Source: Bacteroidales bacterium UBA5342 | GTDB lineage: Bacteria > Bacteroidota > Bacteroidia > Bacteroidales > UBA5342 | Assembly: GCA_002408065.1 (NCBI GenBank) | Contig: DHQI01000070.1 | Span: 29,200-68,237, forward strand | Direction: 5' to 3' | DNA length: 39,038 bases | Part shown: piece after piece, positions 33,203 to 39,038 of the stretch | How positions within the stretch are numbered: the first letter of the stretch is position 1 | How the letters are laid out: each line of letters begins with the position of its first letter | The notes under the pieces: model-generated | What the model saw: only the letters and a program-made list of their open reading frames with translations | Database searches by the model: none | What the model was told of the DNA's origin: nothing | Made by a program: the position numbers and the translations under genes

Positions 33203-34300
33203 ATGGCAGGAAATTCTTACGGACAACTTTTTTCATTAGTATCCTTTGGCGAATCTCACGGACAAGGTATAGGTGGAGTAATAGATGGTTGTCCTGCAGG
33301 TGTTACGATTGACGAAGATTTTATTCAGGCAGAATTGGACAGAAGACGTCCGGGGCAATCAAAGATAACCACATCACGCGATGAAAGTGACCGCGTAGAG
33401 CTACTCTCTGGTGTTTTTGAAGGAGTTACAACAGGAACTCCTATTGGTTTTTTCATAAAAAACAAAGAACAACGTAGTAAAGATTATGATAACATGAAGG
33501 ACGTATTTCGCCCTTCTCATGCCGATTATACCTATACTCAAAAATATGGCATACGAGACCACCGTGGAGGCGGCCGCTCTTCTGCCAGAGAAACGATAGC
33601 CCGCGTAGTAGCCGGCGCTATTGCTAAATTAGTTCTCCGAGAAATGGGGATTAAAATCAGCGCTTACACATCTTCGGTCGAAAATATCGCGGTAACAAAA
33701 CCTTATACTGAATTGGATTTTACCGAGATTGAAAACAATGCAGTACGCTGTGCTGATCCTGAAACCGCTAAGAAGATGGTTGACTTGGTTGCCAAAGTAA
33801 AAGCTGCTGGCGATTCGGTAGGCGGCACAATCACTACCGTTATCCAAGGAGTCCCTGTAGGTGTAGGAGAACCCGTTTACGACCGTCTGGAAGCTATGCT
33901 GGCCAAAGGGATGCTAAGCATCAACGCGACAAAAGGCTTTGAATTCGGCTCTGGTTTTGAAGGCACAAAATTGCGCGGTTCTATCCACAACGACCCGTTT
34001 ATATCAGACGAAAATGGCATCCACACCAAGAGCAATAATTCCGGAGGCGTTCAAGGTGGCATCTCAAATGGCGAGGATATTTACTTCAAAGTAGCCTTTA
34101 AACCTGTTGCGACTGTTTTACAGAAACAAAAAACAGTTACTGTAGATGGAAAAGAAACGGTATTGGATGCTAAAGGGCGCCACGATCCCTGTGTACTACC
34201 CCGTGCTGTCCCTATCGTGGAAGCAATGGCAGCCATCACACTGCTCGATATGTTACTCATTAGCAATGCCTATCAGCTCCCCAAACACAATGAACTATAA
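33203..34300 (+). CDS. aroC: Chorismate synthase
   Basis: AroC converts 5-enolpyruvylshikimate-3-phosphate to chorismate using reduced FMN, the last step of the shikimate pathway. From the ATG at 33203 it has 365 residues; the longer frame begins with TTG at 33170 inside the promoter. Family blocks are GQLFSLVSFGESHG (7-20), DRRRPGQSKITTSRDE (about 46-61), RPSHADYTYTQKYGIRDHRGGG (103-124, given in part) and GGVQGGISNG near the C terminus; H19 and H106 are the expected conserved histidines. It leads a four-gene plus-strand run. Confidence 0.97.
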   Translation: MAGNSYGQLFSLVSFGESHGQGIGGVIDGCPAGVTIDEDFIQAELDRRRPGQSKITTSRDESDRVELLSGVFEGVTTGTPIGFFIKNKEQRSKDYDNMKDVFRPSHADYTYTQKYGIRDHRGGGRSSARETIARVVAGAIAKLVLREMGIKISAYTSSVENIAVTKPYTELDFTEIENNAVRCADPETAKKMVDLVAKVKAAGDSVGGTITTVIQGVPVGVGEPVYDRLEAMLAKGMLSINATKGFEFGSGFEGTKLRGSIHNDPFISDENGIHTKSNNSGGVQGGISNGEDIYFKVAFKPVATVLQKQKTVTVDGKETVLDAKGRHDPCVLPRAVPIVEAMAAITLLDMLLISNAYQLPKHNEL

Positions 34301-34544
34301 GTTTTATCAAAACAGGGAGTGCGAATATTTTCCTTGTCACGACATAGATGAGGATGAAATGAATTGTCTCTTTTGCTATTGCCCACTCTATGCTCTTAAA
34401 GATAAATGTGGAGGAAATCCCATATTTTTAGAAAATGGTATCAAGTCTTGTGAAAAATGCACAGCTCCCCACAGGGGCGAAAAAGGATGGGATTTCGTCA
34501 ACAGCAAGATAAAGGAAATCATGGAATTGGGGAAGAAATCCTAA
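34290..34544 (+). CDS. Cysteine-rich small domain protein
   Basis: From the ATG at 34290 the protein is 84 residues, and its start overlaps the aroC 3' end by 11 bases. It matches the cysteine-rich small domain family: CEYFPCHD, NCLFCYCPLY, CGG and SCEKCTAPH supply about nine cysteines plus two His, suggesting a bound metal or Fe-S cluster. Function is unknown; members often appear near cobalamin or amino-acid genes. A longer frame from 34146 lies entirely inside aroC and is rejected. Confidence 0.85.
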   Translation: MNYKFYQNRECEYFPCHDIDEDEMNCLFCYCPLYALKDKCGGNPIFLENGIKSCEKCTAPHRGEKGWDFVNSKIKEIMELGKKS

Positions 34545-34570
34545 ATTTTAAATACTAATACTAGATCATT

Positions 34571-35002
34571 ATGGCATTTCAAGTTTCTGTTTTTTTAGAA
34601 AACAAAGCCGGTCATTTCAGAAAGATAACAAACATCTTATCTGATGCAGGTGTTAACATACAAGCCATGACCCTATCCACCACAACTATGGGGTGGGGCA
34701 TTTTGAATTTAATAGTAGACCAACCAGAAAAAGCAGAGAGCGCCCTAAAAGCAAAGCAACACCCGGTTTCATTGCGTAAAGTGATCGCCTTGCCCATGGA
34801 CGATAGTGTCGGCGGACTTGATTCAGCCTTACAAATGCTTGAAAAAGCGAATATTAATATGGAAACAGCGTATGGGCGCAATCGTAATAGTAACGGGAAG
34901 GCTGTTTTAATAGTAGACGTTCACGATATAGACAATGCAGAGCAAACGCTCAAAGCACTGGGAGCAGAATTATTAAGCGATAACGAAGTTTACAGCTTTT
35001 AA
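34571..35002 (+). CDS. Double ACT-domain protein
   Basis: A 143-residue protein made of two ACT domains (about 1-68 and 72-143), with LENKAGHFRKITNILSDAGVNIQAM as the first beta-alpha-beta. ACT pairs bind amino acids or related ligands. Proteins of this size are often found by phenylacetate-CoA ligase or 2-oxoacid oxidoreductase genes; here it follows aroC and the Cys-rich gene, which hints at aromatic amino-acid sensing. That role is inferred. The start ATG at 34571 is clear. Confidence 0.87.
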   Translation: MAFQVSVFLENKAGHFRKITNILSDAGVNIQAMTLSTTTMGWGILNLIVDQPEKAESALKAKQHPVSLRKVIALPMDDSVGGLDSALQMLEKANINMETAYGRNRNSNGKAVLIVDVHDIDNAEQTLKALGAELLSDNEVYSF

Positions 35003-35013
35003 TAAACCACATT

Positions 35014-35940
35014 TTGAAGTCAGGAGTAGTTGTAAAAAATACAGGGAGCTGGTATGCTGTAAAAACGGAGGATAACACCGTACAATGCCGCATAAAAGGC
35101 CGTCTGAGAATGAAAGGGCTTCGCAGCACTAACCCTATAGCTGTAGGGGATCATGTCATTTTTCAATACGACGAAAAAGAGGGGGTTGGCGTTATAAAAG
35201 AAATAAAAACCCGAAAGAATCATTTCACACGGCGCTCTATCAACCTATCCAAAGAAAGTCACGTTATAGCTGCCAACCTTGACTTAGCAATTCTTATTGC
35301 TACGGTTAATTACCCTGAAACTTCCACAACCTTTATCGATCGTTTCCTTGTGACTACAGAAGCCTATGATATCCCTGCTGTCATCATCTTTAACAAAGTA
35401 GATTGCTACAATGAAAAGGATTTATTACGACTTAGTGAGCTAAAAAATCTTTATGAAAGCATCGGTTACCCGTGCCTCAGCATCTCGGCACTTCTACAGC
35501 TAAACATTGAAGCATTATCCGATTTATTAAAAGATAAAGTCACCCTACTATCAGGGCATAGTGGTGTCGGAAAATCGACCCTCATCAATGCCATCTATCC
35601 CAGCCTGGACCTTAAGACTTCTGAAATTAGTGATTACCATCTGGCGGGAAAACACACGACGACTTTTTCTGAAATGTTTGATCTCCCCCAAGGGGGACAA
35701 ATCATTGATACACCAGGCATCAAAGGCATAGGCACTTTAGATTTCCAAAAAGAAGAGGTCTATCACTTCTTTCCGGAGTTTTTTGAATTAGCTAAAGAAT
35801 GCAAGTTTTACAACTGCACCCATTTGCACGAGCCCGGATGCGCCATAGTCAAAGCTTTAGAAGATGGGAAACTGGCCTTATCACGCTACCAAAGCTACTT
35901 GAGCATTTTGGAAGATAATGCCGAAGATAAATACCGCTAA
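35014..35940 (+). CDS. rsgA: Ribosome small subunit-dependent GTPase RsgA
   Basis: RsgA assists late 30S maturation. It begins with a TTG codon (35014-35016); no in-frame ATG is close, and the next Met lies inside the OB fold. The 308 residues show an OB fold (about 1-60), the circularly permuted GTPase with NKVD (127-130) before GHSGVGKST (181-189) and DTPG (232-235), and the C-terminal zinc site C263-x4-C268-x-H270-x5-C276. Spacing from the ACT gene is 11 bases. Confidence 0.95.
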   Translation: MKSGVVVKNTGSWYAVKTEDNTVQCRIKGRLRMKGLRSTNPIAVGDHVIFQYDEKEGVGVIKEIKTRKNHFTRRSINLSKESHVIAANLDLAILIATVNYPETSTTFIDRFLVTTEAYDIPAVIIFNKVDCYNEKDLLRLSELKNLYESIGYPCLSISALLQLNIEALSDLLKDKVTLLSGHSGVGKSTLINAIYPSLDLKTSEISDYHLAGKHTTTFSEMFDLPQGGQIIDTPGIKGIGTLDFQKEEVYHFFPEFFELAKECKFYNCTHLHEPGCAIVKALEDGKLALSRYQSYLSILEDNAEDKYR

Positions 35941-35954
35941 ACTTTCTTTTTTGA

Positions 35955-36947
35955 TTACTTAGGTAAGTTATTATCAGACTTACGCCCCAAGAAACGACTC
36001 GATCTACTCTTTTTAGGAAGAGAAGCTTTTCCCGACTTACGATTTTGCCAACGGCCTCCTGAAAAGATTTGAACAGATTTATTTCTATTTGTTTTGATCG
36101 ACGAAGAAGGCGTTTTTTTACCTGAAAATCTATCGAAACGGAAATTTTGGAAAATACTTCCATGACCGCCCCATATTATGAATTTGCCTCCGGAAATTTT
36201 TTGATTACTACCGCCCCCGTAACTACGACCACCTCCGCCGGAGCCTGCACCGCCAAAATTATAGCGCATACCAACAATAGCTGTATAATATAGATCGTTA
36301 TAGGTATCCACATACTCTTTGGGAGTAGCATCATCGTTATCGTGATCTGTTAAATAACGGTTGTAACCATCCAAATCGCTATTGTTAGCAATATGACCAA
36401 TAGATGAAAAATAAACTGAAAAGTCATTGGTAAGTTGGTAGGATATTTCACCTCCAACATTGAACTGTATAGCTGTACCCGATGTATGTGGTTCTGCATT
36501 GTGATAGTCATCAGGCAGAAAGGTTCTTGTACCTGGATCATACTCATAAGCCTCATGATTGAAGAAAGCAAAGCCGGCTCCTACATCAAGAAGTATTTTC
36601 AGAGCATTATCCTGTCCGGTATTTTGAATCGTACTCAAAAGGTCTAAGCCCAAGTGAAGATTAAGAGCATTAAGAGGCGTATCAAAATAAAGCGTCTTTA
36701 AATTATTGTCATTATATCGTGACGCCTGCAAGTGGCTATGCACATAAGACACACCTACAAAAAACTGACTATTAATACTGTAACGACCATCCAGAGCTAA
36801 AGAAAACGAGGTATTTTCAGATTCAGAGATACTCCCAAAAAAATAGTTTGGCCCGCCACCCACGCCCACAGAAAAACCCTGTTGTGCTTGAGAGGACAAC
36901 AGAGAGAGCGTAAAAAGTAACGTTATAGTAGTTAGTAATCTTCTCAT
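35955..36947 (-). CDS. Outer-membrane beta-barrel protein with a long basic C-terminal tail
   Basis: A 330-residue exported protein with a signal peptide (1-21) and a small barrel (about 22-232) like PorT/OmpW-type proteins, ending in a strand AIVGMRYNFGG where a barrel normally stops. Instead it goes on through a Gly-rich hinge (233-246, GAGSGGGGRSYGGG) into an 84-residue tail (247-330) that is basic and rich in Ser, Lys and Arg. I do not recognise the tail. Such a tail might bind polyanions such as DNA, RNA or LPS, or arise from a frame extension. A strong promoter lies upstream. Confidence 0.7.
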   Translation of the reverse strand: MRRLLTTITLLFTLSLLSSQAQQGFSVGVGGGPNYFFGSISESENTSFSLALDGRYSINSQFFVGVSYVHSHLQASRYNDNNLKTLYFDTPLNALNLHLGLDLLSTIQNTGQDNALKILLDVGAGFAFFNHEAYEYDPGTRTFLPDDYHNAEPHTSGTAIQFNVGGEISYQLTNDFSVYFSSIGHIANNSDLDGYNRYLTDHDNDDATPKEYVDTYNDLYYTAIVGMRYNFGGAGSGGGGRSYGGGSNQKISGGKFIIWGGHGSIFQNFRFDRFSGKKTPSSSIKTNRNKSVQIFSGGRWQNRKSGKASLPKKSRSSRFLGRKSDNNLPK

Positions 36948-36981
36948 TTATTGGAGTATTCCAATGTTTTATACAATGCTG

Positions 36982-37011
36982 CAAAGATAACAATTTATAT
37001 TCCTCAACAAA
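36982..37011 (-). promoter_or_regulatory. Promoter of the barrel gene at 35955-36947
   Basis: TTTG (37008-37011, minus) and TATCTTTG (36982-36989, minus) are separated by 18 bases, a full Bacteroidota promoter. It begins right at the 3' end of the upstream phosphatase-like gene. Confidence 0.65.
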
Positions 37012-37013
37012 TA

Positions 37014-38621
37014 CTATTTCTTTTTCAATTCTTCAAATATGAGATTTTTAGACGAACTATTAGGAATACTTATATTTAGAATAGTAGCCAAGGTAGGCGC
37101 TAGTCCTGTAAGGTAAACCTTTGAATTTAATTCACTTCTTTTCGTTTTCCAGCCATAAAAGATCATTGGAACCACCGCATTATTGTGGCTAAACGTAAAA
37201 TCGACAGAATAGCCCTTAGTCGCTTCGGCCCAGCCAGGAAAGTAACTGAGAAAAACATCTCCACAGCGACTGGGGAAGTAAGACTCTTGCATCGCCATAA
37301 AACTTTCGTCCTTAAAATCGGCATATTTCAGTTTATATGAAGGCAAAGCCCATTTAATACCCGAAAACTCCTCCATAAAAGAGGCCACCTGTTCTTCAAA
37401 AGCATTTAAATCCAGATGCGACTTTTCAATGAGTTTTTTATTTAAATAGATCTGTTGTTTATGCAGGCTTAAGACCCAGTTTCCTTGTCCGTGTATAGCC
37501 ATCAGGTAGGAGTTAAGCAACGCATGTGCTTTGACCGGGTCAAAACGTCCTGTGGGCATCCTCTGCTCTTGCAACTCTTGCACACTCATACCCACCTGTT
37601 TGGTACTCGTCAGAGCTATCAGATAACGATGTGTACCAATTTCCTGATCGAGAAAATTTATCAACTTTGAAATCGATTTATCTAGGCGAACCACCATATC
37701 TGCTTTTTCGATAGAGTATTTTCCCTGATGCAAACGTAGATCGGTAATTGATGAAAAATTAACATATAAGAGATCGGTATACTCATCGACACCTATCTCC
37801 TCATTCTTTATGATTTCACGGGTAAAGTCCTCGACAAACATCTGCCCCATCGGGGTAGACCTTATCACACTATAAGGAGTCTCTTCTAACACATATTTCT
37901 TTAGATCAATCGGAAACAAATGCTTCTGCGCCCCTGTAACATCCATATTGTACGTTTGCATATTACCAGACAAAACCCACTCTTGCTCTAAATAAAAATC
38001 TGCAAATTTTTTATCATTAAAATCAACCACCCACTCAGGTAGCTCGTCCATATAATAATCCGACGACACCCATTTACCCGAAACATCATCCATCCAAAAA
38101 GCGCCATCGGCCGCATGACCGGCTAATAATACCGAGGCTGTATGATCCAACGAAACACTAAACACCTTAGACTTACCTACCGTGCTCAATTTCAACTCAT
38201 CACCTATGGTCGTTGCCACAATATTCTTGGCATCGAAACCTTTAGTAGGACGTTTAGCATCCACTATTAAGGCCTGATTACTCTGTACAGCAGACTTAAA
38301 GCCCTTACGGTTTCGCATGTACCAATCATCTGACACAATGCCATGATATCGGGGCGATGTACCAGTACTGATAGAGGCATAATCACAGGCGCGGTCATTT
38401 GAAGCATAGGGATAAAATGCACTCGTAAGCGTAGATCCCTCATTTCTTAGTTTTAACAAACCATCGGCAGAAAGCAAATGACTATAACGGTCAATCTCTT
38501 CATTACTAACATTGTCGAGCACAATATTTATAATAACTGAAGGTTTTTCCGGTGGCACCTCCGTAAGAGCACTTAAGCGCCAACTTATGATTAAGAATAC
38601 AATAATTGGATAAAATCTCAT
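37014..38621 (-). CDS. Alkaline phosphatase/type I phosphodiesterase-fold protein, likely catalytically altered
   Basis: A 535-residue exported protein (signal about 1-18) of the alkaline phosphatase superfamily, similar in layout to PafA-type phosphatases: NIVLDNVS (metal Asp D36), the SISTGTSPRYHGIV block (83-96), NFSSITDLRLH (D294, H298) and VVPMIFYGW near the C terminus. Comparison with the family pattern shows losses: the nucleophile Thr position (TxPGHA-type) reads RACDYA with R77, and the usual TADHG metal pair reads TSTKQVG (338-344). It may be a non-catalytic relative that binds a ligand. It starts 1 base after the upstream gene stops. Confidence 0.72.
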   Translation of the reverse strand: MRFYPIIVFLIISWRLSALTEVPPEKPSVIINIVLDNVSNEEIDRYSHLLSADGLLKLRNEGSTLTSAFYPYASNDRACDYASISTGTSPRYHGIVSDDWYMRNRKGFKSAVQSNQALIVDAKRPTKGFDAKNIVATTIGDELKLSTVGKSKVFSVSLDHTASVLLAGHAADGAFWMDDVSGKWVSSDYYMDELPEWVVDFNDKKFADFYLEQEWVLSGNMQTYNMDVTGAQKHLFPIDLKKYVLEETPYSVIRSTPMGQMFVEDFTREIIKNEEIGVDEYTDLLYVNFSSITDLRLHQGKYSIEKADMVVRLDKSISKLINFLDQEIGTHRYLIALTSTKQVGMSVQELQEQRMPTGRFDPVKAHALLNSYLMAIHGQGNWVLSLHKQQIYLNKKLIEKSHLDLNAFEEQVASFMEEFSGIKWALPSYKLKYADFKDESFMAMQESYFPSRCGDVFLSYFPGWAEATKGYSVDFTFSHNNAVVPMIFYGWKTKRSELNSKVYLTGLAPTLATILNISIPNSSSKNLIFEELKKK

Positions 38622-38622
38622 A

Positions 38623-39038
38623 CTATTCTTTTTCAGTTTTCAATATCCAGATATCAGCACTTTTACCTTCTTTATCGTGCAAACCATCTATACTATAATC
38701 GTTGGAAGATGTGGTAGCCCAAATGATAAAATTATCATTATCTAAAACCTTGACATCTGTAAGGCATTCGGTATAAGAACCGCCATAACTTTTTTGCCAT
38801 TTCAAGTTAAGATTTCGGTCAAGCATAAGCAACCATACATCTTTACCTCCGGCGTTTATACTCAGGTCAGCATCACTTGACTCGGATTCTGCTCCTATCA
38901 ACCATCCGCCATTAGGCAAACTAGCTAAAACTTTAGGAGTCTCATCATAAATACCTCCATATACTTTAGAGTTTAGCATACTACCATCCGGCGAGAGCTG
39001 AAACAGCCAAACATCAGAACCCCCTTTAGATACTGCCA
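38623..39038 (-). CDS. Repeat protein of beta-propeller type, 5' end beyond the window
   Basis: The frame is open from the stop at 38623 to the window edge, so this is the C-terminal 138 residues of a larger protein. It has two visible repeats of the kind GGSDVWLFQLSPDGS...YGG and GGKDVWLLMLDRNLNLKWQKSYGGS, the D-V/I-W-L/I-L-K-W-x-K-x-Y-G-G pattern typical of secreted Bacteroidota propeller proteins (a third copy ends SADIWILKTEKE). An internal ATG at 38977-38979 is probably not the real start. Function is not known. It probably forms an operon with the downstream phosphatase-like gene. Confidence 0.7.
   Translation of the reverse strand, partial: AVSKGGSDVWLFQLSPDGSMLNSKVYGGIYDETPKVLASLPNGGWLIGAESESSDADLSINAGGKDVWLLMLDRNLNLKWQKSYGGSYTECLTDVKVLDNDNFIIWATTSSNDYSIDGLHDKEGKSADIWILKTEKE

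Noticed and set aside
1..39038. CRISPR arrays, tRNA/rRNA genes, insertion sequences or prophage
   Set aside because: No regularly spaced repeats, clover-leaf sequences, transposases, integrases or phage proteins were found by reading.

Overview
The window looks like ordinary chromosome from a member of the Bacteroidota, most likely an anaerobic or facultative Bacteroidales/Marinilabiliales-type organism. The evidence is the repeated TAnnTTTG promoter element, the near absence of Shine-Dalgarno sites, many outer-membrane and TonB genes, a four-subunit ferredoxin-dependent 2-oxoacid oxidoreductase, and families typical of that phylum (fused SpmA/B, a HYC_CC_PP-like protein, short TonB energy transducers). 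The lineage call is inference from content. No rRNA, tRNA, CRISPR array, phage, integrase or transposase was seen.

Layout. Positions 153-8938 (minus) hold a housekeeping run: an M23 peptidase, dxr, yicC, gmk, a TPR lipoprotein-like gene, dCMP deaminase, a C-terminal processing protease and a LOG-family protein. Positions 9115-12429 (minus) hold the kor/vor operon, with its own promoter, a leader hairpin and a terminator, preceded by a TM1266-type small ligand-binding regulator. From 12841 to 18679 (plus) come a TonB-dependent receptor, a DUF1207-like outer-membrane protein, an OFA-like MFS carrier, a two-transmembrane PD-(D/E)XK nuclease-like protein and, overlapping it by ATGA, a PPC/DUF296 protein. 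Positions 18693-22160 (minus) hold an SDR, a YchJ protein, a VanZ-like protein, SpmA/B and an OmpH/Skp chaperone.

Positions 22432-24687 (plus) carry a ClC channel with CBS domains and a small membrane protein that converges on a Gfo/Idh oxidoreductase. Positions 25884-28937 (plus) form a compact metal operon (Cys/His-rich small protein, TonB receptor with a Cys cluster, secreted HMA protein), probably for copper. After an isolated AAA ATPase come lipA and two tandem TonB transducers (minus), then aroC, a Cys-rich small protein, an ACT protein and rsgA (plus). The right end (minus) has a beta-barrel protein with an odd basic tail, a probable pseudo-phosphatase and the 3' end of a repeat protein cut by the window edge.

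Most of the window is conserved biology. The points most worth a second look are the membrane nuclease/PPC pair, the orphan TM1266 regulator beside the kor operon with its 5' leader hairpin, the phosphatase-fold protein that has lost key active-site residues, the basic tail on the 35955-36947 barrel, the copper-type operon, and several intergenic repeat families. I did not find a clearly new multi-gene defence or mobile system. Several database-style starts are TTG codons in spacer DNA, and I moved these to downstream ATG codons.
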